Of a stretch of DNA of 64,000 bases, positions 51,528-59,896 are shown piece after piece. The notes beneath the pieces are model-generated. The model was given only the letters and a program-made list of their open reading frames with translations, was not told the DNA's origin and searched no databases. Within the stretch, counting starts at the first letter, position 1, and every line of letters begins with the position of its first letter. Source of the DNA: Frankiales bacterium (GTDB lineage Bacteria > Actinomycetota > Actinomycetes > Mycobacteriales > Jatrophihabitantaceae); NCBI GenBank assembly GCA_025966315.1, contig JAOPUZ010000042.1, positions 1 to 64,000 on the forward strand, read 5' to 3'. The position numbers and the translations under genes are program-made.

Positions 51528-52118
51528 TCAGCTGCTCTGGTGCCGGGCTGGGGCGACAGTTTCTACCGAGGCTTCTGCGGGGCTCGAGGCCGCCGTGGTG
51601 ACCTGCACCGTGGCTGCGGTGGTGAGCTCCACGAATCGGAACTGCTCCCCGCCCTCGTCGACGGCGCCCCGAATGAGCAGCGCTGATCCGCCCTGACCAC
51701 GTGAGTCATTCGAGCCACCTGACAGGTGGATGTAGTCGCTGGTAACCAGCAGCAGTAGGGCCGCAGTGCGTTCGTCCTCGGGCATCGCTACCGGCAACGT
51801 TGATCCCAGATAGGCCGAGTCTCGCCCGGTGCGGAACCCGGTCAGTGGGTCGGTTCCGTCCCATACCGGCGTCCAGATCGCCACGAACTGCTCCGGCGTC
51901 CCGCCCTCGACCCGCACCGACTCGGTCTCGCAGTCGTACAGCGGTGAGAACGCGTCTGTCCGCAGCTGCTTGTTCGCGTCGAGGCTCACCAGCTCCGACG
52001 TGACGAACAACCGGGCAAAGGCCAGCAGGATCGAGTCTTCGCTCATTTCGAAGTCGGGCTCGGGACCGTGTTCGCTGTGACCGCCGATCCGTTCCCGCCA
52101 GCTGCGATGGTGCGTCAT
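51528..52118 (-). CDS. Unknown conserved-type protein
   Basis: This is a 196-residue soluble protein, acidic at the N-terminus (MTHHRSWRERIGGHSEHGPE, MSEDSILLAFARLFVTSELV). The middle (LYDCETESVRVEGGTPEQFV, IWTPVWDGTDPLTGFRTGRD) and LLVTSDYIHLSGGSNDSRGQ then GGSALLIRGAVDEGGEQFRF suggest a beta-rich fold. I do not recognise a family. The start at 52118 is one of two in-frame Met codons. A VNTR lies upstream. No neighbour gives a functional hint. Confidence 0.6.
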   Translation of the reverse strand: MTHHRSWRERIGGHSEHGPEPDFEMSEDSILLAFARLFVTSELVSLDANKQLRTDAFSPLYDCETESVRVEGGTPEQFVAIWTPVWDGTDPLTGFRTGRDSAYLGSTLPVAMPEDERTAALLLLVTSDYIHLSGGSNDSRGQGGSALLIRGAVDEGGEQFRFVELTTAATVQVTTAASSPAEASVETVAPARHQSS

Positions 52119-52234
52119 GGTTTGCTCCGTCCGTTCAGGCCACTGCTCGCCCTCAGCCAGCATGACGAGTTCGATGCCGTCGATACCGAATTCCAGCGTG
52201 ACCCTTTGCTGGCCCCGCCGCCACCAGATTGTGG

Positions 52235-52279
52235 CCTCGTCGGCCTCGTCGGCCTCGTCGGCCTCGTCGGCCTCGTCGG
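52235..52279. repeat. Five tandem copies of a 9-bp unit
   Basis: The unit cctcgtcgg is repeated five times exactly between two minus-strand genes and about 117 bases upstream of the gene ending at 51528. A plus-strand frame across it would encode Gly-Leu-Val repeats but has no other support. It is a minisatellite in a leader or spacer region. Confidence 0.92.
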
Positions 52280-52292
52280 ACCAGGGAACTGT

Positions 52293-52511
52293 TTATCCGA
52301 GTCTGGCGGATGTTATGTGGCCATCGGTGACGGTGATACGAATCCGATCGGGGTTAAACATTGCGTCCTCCACGCCGCCCTTGGCGGATTCCTGCCCGAC
52401 CAGGCCGTGTTCAGCGATTCTTTTCAGTCCTTCGGCACGGGTCATGCCGATGAGGGTGCGAGCAAGTTCTCTAGCGTCGTCCGACGGTGTCAGCGGGTCG
52501 TCATCGCTCAT
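52293..52511 (-). CDS. Small I78-like (peptidase inhibitor) protein
   Basis: This is a 72-residue protein from ATG 52511. The pattern ELARTLIGMTRAEGLKRIAE then a short link and FNPDRIRITVTDGHITSARL resembles the I78 inhibitor fold (helix, then an extended strand with PDRIRI-V and final TRV/TSA-strand). Missing are the N-terminal Cys residues and a signal peptide, so it is likely a cytoplasmic relative. The start is preceded by a ggaagaaggaatc-like leader. Confidence 0.55.
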   Translation of the reverse strand: MSDDDPLTPSDDARELARTLIGMTRAEGLKRIAEHGLVGQESAKGGVEDAMFNPDRIRITVTDGHITSARLG

Positions 52512-52792
52512 GATTCCTTCTTCCATTTCGGGCTGAGCGCCTTTAGAGCCCCCGTACTAACAAGCCGTAGATTAACGCCCCGGTCCATACACAAAGGACG
52601 GTAGGCGATACAAGACGCAAAATGGACCAATACGCGCCGGGACCTCACCGGCGCGGGTCGTAACGAGCAGTCTGGACCCGACTGCCGACATCGCCCGCCT
52701 CGGAATCGGCCTGACCGGGACCGGCGGCGGGAGCATCGGCGGGCAGTGAAAGCGATCGCAACAAGGCGTGCCTCGTGATCTAGCGTGTCACT

Positions 52793-54220
52793 GTGGCTGA
52801 AGAGATCACCTTCCAATCGGCGGTAGCGCTCGCTGCGGCGCTGCGGGCCCGTCAGCTCTCCGCGCGTGAGGTGGTCGAAGCCCACCTCACGCAGATCGAC
52901 CGGGTCAATCCACAGGTGAATGCGATCGTCACGATCGTCGCCGAACAGGCGATCATGGCCGCCGACCGAGCCGATGACCTATTGGTCTCGGGCGGTGAAA
53001 TCGGACCGCTGCACGGACTGCCCATCGTTCACAAGGACACCCATGCCACTGCCGGTATCCGCACCACCCAGGGCTCACCGATCTTCGCGGATTTCGTACC
53101 AGCCGCCGACGAACTGATCGTGCGACGCGAACTGGCAGCGGGTGCGATCACGCTCGGCAAGACCAACGTCCCGGAGTTCGCCGCCGGCTCGCACACCTTC
53201 AACCCCGTCTTCGGTATGACCCGCAACCCATTCGACGTCACCCGCTCGGCCGGCGGGTCCAGCGGTGGAGCCGCCGCAGCGCTGGCCACTGGCATGGCAC
53301 CCCTGGCCGATGGCAGTGACATGGGTGGCTCACTGCGCAACCCCGCCGCGTTCTGTAACGTCGTCGGACTCCGGCCCTCGCCCGGTCGCGTCCCGTCGTG
53401 GCCGACCGTGTCCGCATGGTCGACCCTGTCCGTTCAGGGTCCGATGGCACGATCTGTAGCCGACGTGGCGCTACTGCTCTCGGCGATCGCCGGACCGACG
53501 GAGCTGTCACCGATTGCGCTCGACGAGCCGGGCTACCACTTCGGCGGCCCGCTCGATCGCGACATGGCCGGACTCCGGGTCGCCTGGTCGGCGGACCTGG
53601 GCGGCGCGGTGGACGTCGACCCCGAGGTGCGGTACATCGTCGCTGCGCAAGCCGCGGTCTTCGCCGATCTCGGCTGTGTCGTCGAGGAGGGATGCATCGA
53701 CTTCGACGGGGCGGACGAGGTCTTCCGTAACCTGCGGGCGATCCAGTTCGAGGCCGCACTTGGCCCGCTCCGTGATGCGCACAGCGACCTGATGAAGCCG
53801 AGCATCATCTGGAACATCGACGAGGGGCGGAAACTGACCGGCGCCGATCTGGCCCGGACCCAGCAATTACAAACGCGGCTCTATCACCGGGTTCGACAAT
53901 TCTTCGAGCAATACGACGTCCTGGTTCTGCCGACAAGCCAGGTCGCGCCGTTCGACGCCGGACTCGAATATCCGAGCAGCGTCGACAACAAGCCTCAGCA
54001 CACCTATATCGACTGGATGCGTTCGTGCTACTTCGTCTCGGCGGTGGGGTGCCCGGCGCTGTCCGTGCCGGCCGGCTTTACCTCGGCAGGGCTACCGGTG
54101 GGCATCCAGATCGTTGGGCCACATCGCGCCGACCTTCTCGTGTTGCAGGTCGGACATGCCTTCGAAGAAGCCACCAGGTGGACGCACCGGCGTCCGCCAA
54201 TCGTTGACGGTTGTCCCTGA
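52793..54220 (+). CDS. Amidase (amidase signature family)
   Basis: This is a 475-residue amidase-signature enzyme with a GTG start. The Ser-cisSer-Lys triad is visible: Lys81 in PIVHKDTHATAGI, cis-Ser in AGGSSGGAAAAL (156-157) and Ser180 in GSDMGGSLRNP. The signature glycine-rich stretch and DVLVLPTSQVAPF near the C-terminal half fit the family. It hydrolyses a carboxamide; the substrate is open, and a GatA role is excluded because no gatB/C is adjacent. It is convergent with the Fpg gene, separated by 8 bases. Confidence 0.92.
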   Translation: MAEEITFQSAVALAAALRARQLSAREVVEAHLTQIDRVNPQVNAIVTIVAEQAIMAADRADDLLVSGGEIGPLHGLPIVHKDTHATAGIRTTQGSPIFADFVPAADELIVRRELAAGAITLGKTNVPEFAAGSHTFNPVFGMTRNPFDVTRSAGGSSGGAAAALATGMAPLADGSDMGGSLRNPAAFCNVVGLRPSPGRVPSWPTVSAWSTLSVQGPMARSVADVALLLSAIAGPTELSPIALDEPGYHFGGPLDRDMAGLRVAWSADLGGAVDVDPEVRYIVAAQAAVFADLGCVVEEGCIDFDGADEVFRNLRAIQFEAALGPLRDAHSDLMKPSIIWNIDEGRKLTGADLARTQQLQTRLYHRVRQFFEQYDVLVLPTSQVAPFDAGLEYPSSVDNKPQHTYIDWMRSCYFVSAVGCPALSVPAGFTSAGLPVGIQIVGPHRADLLVLQVGHAFEEATRWTHRRPPIVDGCP

Positions 54221-54228
54221 CCGTCGAG

Positions 54229-55047
54229 CTAGATTTGCTCTCGCGGGCACCAGTAGGTCGTCCGTCCGCCAACCGTCGCGCGCTTCATGAGTGCGCCGCA
54301 GCGCGGACAGTGAGCGTCGACCTTGCGAAACGCGATAATCGACAAGGTATGCACGCCCCCACTGCCGATCGCCGAGCCAACCGCGCGTCGCACGCCGCGA
54401 AACAATCGATCTACTTCTACTCGCGACAGCTCGCCGACCGGCCGGGCCGGATTGACTTTCGCCAGCCAGAGAGCCTGATCGGCCAACAGATTCCCGATGC
54501 CCGCGATCGCTTCTTGATCAAGCAGCCGCGCCTTGATCGGCGCAGTTCCGCGCGCTAACAGACTGCGAAACTGCGCCGCCGTAACGTCGGCCGCATCCGG
54601 CCCCAATCGCTCGACGGGCGGATCAAGGCGCACTCGTCCGAGGCGACGTGGATCGATCAGCAACAACGTGCCACCGTCGGCGAACTTCAATGAAAACCGA
54701 CTGAAGCGGTAGTCGCCCGGCGCTCTGCCCCGCTCCCAGTAGTCACCACCGTCGACCTCGCCGCCCCGGTGGTCCGCGATAACGATCTTGCCTGACATTC
54801 CGAGGTGAATGCCAAGCCGCGGCCCGGGCGCCCGGGAGCGTCCGAACCCGGAGGTCTCACACCACATGCTCTTGCCACGCCGATGGGCGACGGTCAAACT
54901 CCTTCCGAGCAGCGCCTCGCGGATTTCACCGGGACGATGTGGTCGGCATACGTAGGTATCGGAGTCATCGACATCGACGATCTTGCGCCTCAGCGCATTG
55001 CGCTCGATAACGCTGCGAGCAGATTCGACCTCGGGTAATTCGGGCAC
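54229..55047 (-). CDS. Fpg/Nei-family DNA glycosylase with an altered zinc finger
   Basis: This is a 272-residue bifunctional DNA glycosylase/AP lyase for oxidised bases. The start is fixed at the GTG before PELPEVE because the catalytic Pro must follow the initiator Met, with Glu3 as second acid. HLGMSGKIVI, the helix-two-turn-helix DQEAIAGIGNLLADQAL and the C-terminal FPG finger are visible. In the finger, three Cys (247, 250, 267) are present but the fourth position is Glu270 (CPREQ instead of CPxCQ), so the zinc site lacks one ligand. It is divergent from the xthA-like gene, which acts in the next step of base excision repair. Confidence 0.92.
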   Translation of the reverse strand: MPELPEVESARSVIERNALRRKIVDVDDSDTYVCRPHRPGEIREALLGRSLTVAHRRGKSMWCETSGFGRSRAPGPRLGIHLGMSGKIVIADHRGGEVDGGDYWERGRAPGDYRFSRFSLKFADGGTLLLIDPRRLGRVRLDPPVERLGPDAADVTAAQFRSLLARGTAPIKARLLDQEAIAGIGNLLADQALWLAKVNPARPVGELSRVEVDRLFRGVRRAVGSAIGSGGVHTLSIIAFRKVDAHCPRCGALMKRATVGGRTTYWCPREQI

Positions 55048-55088
55048 GATCCACAACCTAGCCGGAGCATCGGGACTAAGTTGGATGG

Positions 55089-55937
55089 GTGCGACTTGCC
55101 ACCTGGAATGTCAATTCGATGAAGCAACGGCTGCCGCGTTTCTTGCCTTGGGTTGACGAGCGTCGACCCGACGTGATCTGCCTGCAAGAGACGAAACTGA
55201 CCGATGACGCGATCTCGACCCTGCTGGACGATGAGCTCCACGAACGGGGTTATGAGGCTGCTTATTACGGGCAAGCTCAGTGGAACGGCGTCGCGCTGCT
55301 TTCCAGAGTCGGCTTGGACGATGTTGGCCGGGGCATACCTGAAGCACCGGGCTTTCCCGATCCCGAGGCTCGCGCGATCTCGGCGACCTGTGACGGTTTA
55401 CGAGTGCACTCGCTGTACGTTCCCAACGGGCGCAGCGTCGGCTCAGATCACTACGAATACAAGTTGGCGTGGCTTGATGCCCTGCGTCGTGACGTCGCCA
55501 ATGGACCCGCCGATGCTGTGGTTTGCGGCGATATCAATATCGCTCCCGCCGATGCCGATGTGTTCGATCCGGCGGCCTATATCGGCCAAACCCACGTCAC
55601 TGAGCCCGAACGAGCCGCCTTGGCCGAGTTGCTGAAGCTCGGATACCACGACGTAGTGCGGGAACGCTGGCCGACCGAGCGCGTGTTCAGCTATTGGGAC
55701 TACCGAGCTGGAATGTTTCATCAAGACCTCGGCATGCGAATCGACCTCGTTCTTGCCTCGGACGGAGTGGCCGAACGGGTGAAAGCAGCTTGGATCGACC
55801 GAAAGGCTCGCAAGGGAACTGGTCCCAGCGACCACGCCCCGGTAATCGTTGATCTTGACGAAGCGCCGGACGGCGATATCGGTCCGGTAGTGCCGCCGCC
55901 GTCCGCGCCACGAGCCGGGCCCAAGAAGCGGAACTAG
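55089..55937 (+). CDS. xthA: Exodeoxyribonuclease III / AP endonuclease
   Basis: This is a 282-residue AP endonuclease of the EEP superfamily. Motifs: ATWNVNSMKQRL near residues 4-15, LQETKLTDDAI with catalytic Glu34, YVPNGRSVGSDHYEYKLAWL near 109-128, VVCGDINIAPADADV near 143-157, MRIDLVLAS near 218-226 and SDHAPVIVDL with the final His near 252. It cuts abasic sites made by Fpg-type glycosylases and trims 3' blocks. The GTG start has only 41 bases shared with the divergent glycosylase. The tail is Pro-rich and basic. Confidence 0.93.
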   Translation: MRLATWNVNSMKQRLPRFLPWVDERRPDVICLQETKLTDDAISTLLDDELHERGYEAAYYGQAQWNGVALLSRVGLDDVGRGIPEAPGFPDPEARAISATCDGLRVHSLYVPNGRSVGSDHYEYKLAWLDALRRDVANGPADAVVCGDINIAPADADVFDPAAYIGQTHVTEPERAALAELLKLGYHDVVRERWPTERVFSYWDYRAGMFHQDLGMRIDLVLASDGVAERVKAAWIDRKARKGTGPSDHAPVIVDLDEAPDGDIGPVVPPPSAPRAGPKKRN

Positions 55938-55986
55938 AAACGCCGCACGAGAAACGGCGGGAGCCGGACATCAGGCCGGTCCGTCG

Positions 55987-56430
55987 TTAACGACTGAGGC
56001 GTGGTGCGTTCAGGCGCAGGCGGCGTTGTTCGACGATCAGGCAGCGGTTCTCTACGTACAAGAGCCCGGCTTGCTCGGCGATTTGCCGGGCTTCGGCCGA
56101 GGCGATGTGCAGCTGGAGCCACAACGCCGTTGCCCCGGCCGCGACCGCCTGGCGTGCTATGTCCGGCGTCGCCGCGGATGGCCGGAACACGTCGACCAGC
56201 CCGATTGGCTCGGGCACGTCGGCCAGCGCCGGGTAGGCCTTCTCGCCCAGGACCTGATCGGCCGTCGGGTTGACCGGGATGATCCGCCAACCGTGCTGCT
56301 GCATATGGTCCGGGACGTAATGGGCGGGTTTCTCGGTTGCGTTGCTCGCACCGACGACCGTGATGACGTCGTAGCTCTGAAGGATGCGCTCGACGATGGC
56401 GTCAGTGTCAGCGTCAGTGGTTTGGGCCAT
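55987..56430 (-). CDS. CoA-binding domain protein (YccU type)
   Basis: This is a 147-residue protein with the succinyl-CoA-ligase-like CoA-binding Rossmann fold. ILQSYDVITVVGASNATEKP near residues 13-32, HYVPDHMQQHGWRIIPVNPT and KAYPALADVPEPIGLVDVFR near 63-82 are typical of the stand-alone YccU group. The last part (YVENRCLIVEQRRL) carries the conserved Cys. The exact role is unknown, possibly CoA or metabolite sensing. It is convergent with xthA by a 49-base gap. Confidence 0.88.
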   Translation of the reverse strand: MAQTTDADTDAIVERILQSYDVITVVGASNATEKPAHYVPDHMQQHGWRIIPVNPTADQVLGEKAYPALADVPEPIGLVDVFRPSAATPDIARQAVAAGATALWLQLHIASAEARQIAEQAGLLYVENRCLIVEQRRLRLNAPRLSR

Positions 56431-56539
56431 CGGTCAGTACCTGCCGTTCATCAGTTGCGGGACCGGTCGCAGCTCACAAGCAATTCTGCTATTGCTACCG
56501 AGCCTACCTGCGGGGGTTTGAACTGCGCGGGTTGAGCGG

Positions 56540-57268
56540 TCAACAGCGCCAGCGGGCGATCAACTGACGGGCCAGGTCCGGAAGGTCGGCGGCCAACACG
56601 GTGGGTTGTGGCAGTGCGCGGATGGGCAGTGGTGCGTTGCCTGGCCGGGTGATGAGCGCCGCGGTGTAGCCGGCGCTCTGAGCGCCCAGGGTGTCCCAGA
56701 CATGCGCGGCGACCATCAGGCAGGACGACGGCGCCACGTCCAATTCTTGCGACACGTAGTGGTACACCAGCGGAGCGGGCTTGTAGGTGCGCATGGTGTC
56801 GATGGTGAATTTCCGCTCGAAGAAATCAGCCAAACCCGCCTGTTCCAAGGACGACCGCCGGCCGGGGCTGGCAGGCGAGTTGGTCAGGGTGACGAGCCGA
56901 AATCCGGCCTCGCGCAGCAGTTCAAGCCCGGGCGCTACGTCCGGATGTGCGGGCATGCTCAACATCGCCGTCCCGAGATCCTCGACGTCGGAGTCGCTGA
57001 GTTGCACGTCATGGATGTCGGCCAACATGCGCAGCACTCCTTGGCCGAGCGTAAAGAAGTCGACGTAATTGGCGGATAGCGTGGTCGTCATCGAATACAT
57101 GACCAGATTCGCGAACCACTCCCGCAGGGCGTGCGGATTGCTGAAGATCTGGGTGAACAAGGGATTCATCGATTCGATGTCGATCAGTGTCTCGTTGACG
57201 TCGAAGACCAGGACGGCTGGTTCGGCGACCCAATTCGGGCTCGATGCCACGGTCGGGGTGTCACTCAT
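56540..57268 (-). CDS. Haloacid dehalogenase type II (HAD family)
   Basis: This is a 242-residue HAD hydrolase of the L-2-haloacid dehalogenase type. The nucleophile Asp23 is in VFDVNETLID; the cap domain covers about 40-115; motif II is TLTNSPAS near 126-133; the Lys region and motif III (AAHVWDTLGAQSAGYTAALI near 187-206) are present. The VNET in motif I is typical of type II dehalogenases. A plain phosphatase cannot be excluded. It is followed on the same strand by the CoA-binding gene. Confidence 0.87.
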   Translation of the reverse strand: MSDTPTVASSPNWVAEPAVLVFDVNETLIDIESMNPLFTQIFSNPHALREWFANLVMYSMTTTLSANYVDFFTLGQGVLRMLADIHDVQLSDSDVEDLGTAMLSMPAHPDVAPGLELLREAGFRLVTLTNSPASPGRRSSLEQAGLADFFERKFTIDTMRTYKPAPLVYHYVSQELDVAPSSCLMVAAHVWDTLGAQSAGYTAALITRPGNAPLPIRALPQPTVLAADLPDLARQLIARWRC

Positions 57269-57316
57269 CCGGTCGGTCCTTTCATCTCGGTCGGTTGACC
57301 GCAGAGTATTACCGCC

Positions 57317-58384
57317 TTACCGATTCGGGTACGTCATCCCGAGGGCATCGTGCACCTCGGCGAGGGTCTCGTCCGCGAGCCGACGGGCGTGAGCGTTGCC
57401 GGCGTTGAGCACCCGGTCGAGGTACCCGGGGTCCGTGAGCAGCTCCATCCGTCGTCGGCGCAGCGGGCGTAGGAGTTTGTTGAGCGCGCCGGTGAGTTCT
57501 TGTTTCAGGTGGCCCGCTCCTCGATGCCCGATCTGATCGGCGAGCTGGCGTGGCTCGTCGCCGGTGACGGTGCACAGCAGCTCGATCAGATTGGCGATCC
57601 CGGGCCGGCGGGCCGGATCGTAAGTGACCTGCCGGTCACTGTCGGTGGGCGCCCGTCGGATCATCGCGGCGGTTTCATCCTCGGTAGCGCCTAAGGCGAT
57701 ACCGTTGCCGCGGGTCTTGCTCATCTTGTGCCCGTCCAGGCCCATCAGCATCGGGGTCCGGGTCAGCAGCGGCGCCGGCTCGGGGAACAACGGTCGCTCG
57801 GTATAGCGCTCGTTGAAACGACGGGCGATCACCCGGGTCGTTTCAATGTGTGGAAGCTGGTCGAATCCGACCGGAACCAGGTTTGCCCGGCAGAACAAGA
57901 TGTCGGCGGCCTGATGGACGGGATAGGTCAACATCAAGCCGGTCGGTGGACGCCCGGTCGCGTCGGTTTCTGCCTTCACCGTCGGGTTCCGGTGCAGTTC
58001 GGCGTCGCTGACCAGGCTGAGGAACGGCAACACCAGTTCGTTCAGGGCCGGGACGGCGCTGTGGGTGAAGATCGTTGATCGCGTTGGGTCGAGGCCGGCT
58101 GCGACATAGTCGGCGACGATGCCGCGAACCGTTGCCGGCAGATCGCGGCCGGTCCGCTGATCGGTCAACACCTGGTAGTCGGCGATCAGCACGATCACCT
58201 CGACTCCGATGTTCTGGAGTCGGACGCGATTGGCCAGGGTGCCGAAGTAATGGCCTACATGTAGGGGCCCGGTCGGCCGGTCACCGCTGAGCACGCGGAA
58301 GCGGTGCGGTTCGGAATGGACGCGCTGCTCGAGCAGGGCGCTGCGATCGAGCGCCGCCTGCTGCGACGGGGTGCGGTCCGACAT
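57317..58384 (-). CDS. trpS: Tryptophan--tRNA ligase
   Basis: This is a 355-residue class I tryptophanyl-tRNA synthetase. The HIGH-type motif is GDRPTGPLHVGHY (His42, His45), the Trp pocket follows in VLIADYQVLTD near 65-75, and KMSKT is at 220-224. GDRPTG (not the common GIQPTG) marks the second TrpRS group, which in some actinobacteria is a duplicate, sometimes linked to antibiotic resistance. No other trpS is in the window to compare. Length is normal. The ATG at 58384 has a gtgcggtccgac leader of low quality. Confidence 0.92.
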   Translation of the reverse strand: MSDRTPSQQAALDRSALLEQRVHSEPHRFRVLSGDRPTGPLHVGHYFGTLANRVRLQNIGVEVIVLIADYQVLTDQRTGRDLPATVRGIVADYVAAGLDPTRSTIFTHSAVPALNELVLPFLSLVSDAELHRNPTVKAETDATGRPPTGLMLTYPVHQAADILFCRANLVPVGFDQLPHIETTRVIARRFNERYTERPLFPEPAPLLTRTPMLMGLDGHKMSKTRGNGIALGATEDETAAMIRRAPTDSDRQVTYDPARRPGIANLIELLCTVTGDEPRQLADQIGHRGAGHLKQELTGALNKLLRPLRRRRMELLTDPGYLDRVLNAGNAHARRLADETLAEVHDALGMTYPNR

Positions 58385-58740
58385 GGCTAGGTGTCCTCCG
58401 GGATGGAGGGCCGTCCATTCAAGGCAGCCGAATCGCGATATCCGACGAGGGCCGCCATGAAAGGGCCGCCCAAGACAGGTGTGGTCAGGGTCGCCGTTCA
58501 GGCGGCCAACTCCAACTTCCGCGATGGCAATTCATAGTCACGATCGTGCGCCGTCACGCGGTGCCAGCGCAAACCAATATGTTCCCAGTGCGTGCGCCGT
58601 GATTCCCAGTGCGTGATCCGTGGTTCCCAGTGCGCGATCCCTGTCTCCCGGCGGGCGGCGGCGATGTCATGGCCGCGGTGTTTGACCGCGACCACAATGC
58701 TGGCATCGCCGCCGCCGGTCCAGCCGGTTCTCGCGCTGCG
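58385..58740. other. 356-base gap with a 21-bp repeat block; possible small minus-strand peptide
   Basis: The gap contains three 21-bp tandem repeats (58581-58643). On the minus strand a GTG frame (58498-58695) crosses them and gives a 65-residue peptide with repeats of the type THWEPRI/THWESRR. It has no good leader and no known family, so it is only a possible gene. Confidence 0.4.
58581..58643. repeat. Three imperfect 21-bp tandem repeats
   Basis: The units start gttcccagtgcgtg, attcccagtgcgtg and gttcccagtgcgcg. They differ by one to four bases. In minus-strand translation each unit gives a His-Trp-Glu heptad. They have no spacer structure, so this is not a CRISPR array. Confidence 0.88.
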
Positions 58741-58935
58741 TTACAGCAGCTTGCCCAAGCCGCCGAGCATCCCGGGCAGCTCATTGGTGTTAAGGCCGAA
58801 CTTCGACAGCAAGTCCTGGTGCTGGCCGTTGTCGGTGTCGACCTGGTCCGGCAGTTCGTTGCTGGCCTGGTCGGCCCGCGTGTGATTTCCCTGGCTTTTC
58901 AGTAGCTGCAGGATCTGGTCCTTGTCGATGTTCAT
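58741..58935 (-). CDS. Small protein of the envelope-stress cluster
   Basis: This is a 64-residue acidic protein from ATG 58935 (tggaggaatcg leader). The sequence MNIDKDQILQLLKSQGNHTR, ASNELPDQVDTDNGQHQDLL, and a hydrophobic Gly/Leu end (GMLGGLGKLL) resemble small proteins found beside PRC-barrel and Asp23 genes in actinobacteria. A possible membrane-surface helix is at the C-terminus. Function unknown. Confidence 0.65.
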   Translation of the reverse strand: MNIDKDQILQLLKSQGNHTRADQASNELPDQVDTDNGQHQDLLSKFGLNTNELPGMLGGLGKLL

Positions 58936-58998
58936 CGATTCCTCCAATGTCGAATTCTGAGGTGGCTTAGCCCGCGTGGTTAGCGAGGGCAGAATCAA

Positions 58999-59787
58999 TC
59001 AGTTCTTCCGAGCGTCGGTGACGACCTCGGGCGTTTCGTCGATCTGCTCCTTACGCAAAGTCTCGCTCACCTCGTGATCCTCGGTAACCGTCTCGGTGGA
59101 AAGGCGAACCCGCTCAACCGGAACGGTTTCCTTTTGAACGGCGGGACGCTCGGCCGTGAGAATCACCTCGTGCTCTTCCTCGGTGATGTCACCGCCCGCC
59201 ATCGCCTGATCCCGGTTGGCGTCGGTGATCGGTTCCCGTTCGATGCGAACCTCTTCGTGGCTGATCGGCACGGTCTGGGTGACGTTCTCGGTGACGACGT
59301 ATTTGCGCAAGCGAGCGCGGCCTCCTTCGACCTTTTCGGTTCCCACCCGAAGGCGCTCCTCCGACCGGGTCATAGCGTCATCCGTGTTCGGGCCGGAGGT
59401 ATCGTGCCCGACGCGATCAGGCCCGTCGGTGGCCGCGTCCCCGCCGGCGTACTTGGTCTGCGCGTCAGCCGTACCAAGGTAACCGGCGTAGTAGTTGTAC
59501 AACGCGTCGTTCTCCTCATCGGAGGTATGACCATCGGCGTCGACGCTTGGCGCTCCTTTGACCAGATCCTTCGTGACGGCCAGGACGAGGTCGTCGCCGC
59601 GGACACTGGACCCGAAGAGTGGAGCGAAGCTCTCTTTGGTGCCGAACATGCCGGTGTGCACGGTGACCCAGACCGGCTGGCCTGACTGGTCATCCAGGTA
59701 GATCTGGCCGATCTTGCCAATCTTGGCGCCTTCGGTGTCGACGGCCGTTTGGCCGACCATGCTTTGTAATTCGCTGGGGTTGGACAT
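58999..59787 (-). CDS. PRC-barrel and DUF2382 (YsnF/AvaK) domain protein
   Basis: This is a 262-residue protein. Residues 1-75 form a PRC barrel (MSNPSELQSMVGQTAVDTEG, AKIGKIGQIYLDDQSGQPVW). A low-complexity linker follows, then residues 140-262 form the DUF2382 domain (RLRKYVVTENVTQTVPISHE, EEVRIEREPIT, LRKEQIDETPEVV). DUF2382 proteins are general-stress proteins of soil bacteria. A gaaggagcgcaccgcc leader fixes the ATG at 59787. It is probably soluble. It is last but one in the minus-strand cluster. Confidence 0.9.
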   Translation of the reverse strand: MSNPSELQSMVGQTAVDTEGAKIGKIGQIYLDDQSGQPVWVTVHTGMFGTKESFAPLFGSSVRGDDLVLAVTKDLVKGAPSVDADGHTSDEENDALYNYYAGYLGTADAQTKYAGGDAATDGPDRVGHDTSGPNTDDAMTRSEERLRVGTEKVEGGRARLRKYVVTENVTQTVPISHEEVRIEREPITDANRDQAMAGGDITEEEHEVILTAERPAVQKETVPVERVRLSTETVTEDHEVSETLRKEQIDETPEVVTDARKN

Positions 59788-59896
59788 GGCGGTGCGCTCC
59801 TTCGGGTTGATTGTGCGGTTTGGTGACTGATCGATTGCGGTTTTTATCACGGCGCGGTAGTGCAGTGTCGTGCAGTCGGACGTACCGGTGAGGTGG

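Noticed and set aside
52068-52604. Plus-strand frame with Gly-Leu-Val repeats
   Set aside because: The repeats come from the 9-bp minisatellite. The frame is antisense to two better minus-strand genes and has no domain.
58581-58643. Possible CRISPR array
   Set aside because: The 21-bp units are contiguous, without unique spacers, and no cas genes are present in the window.
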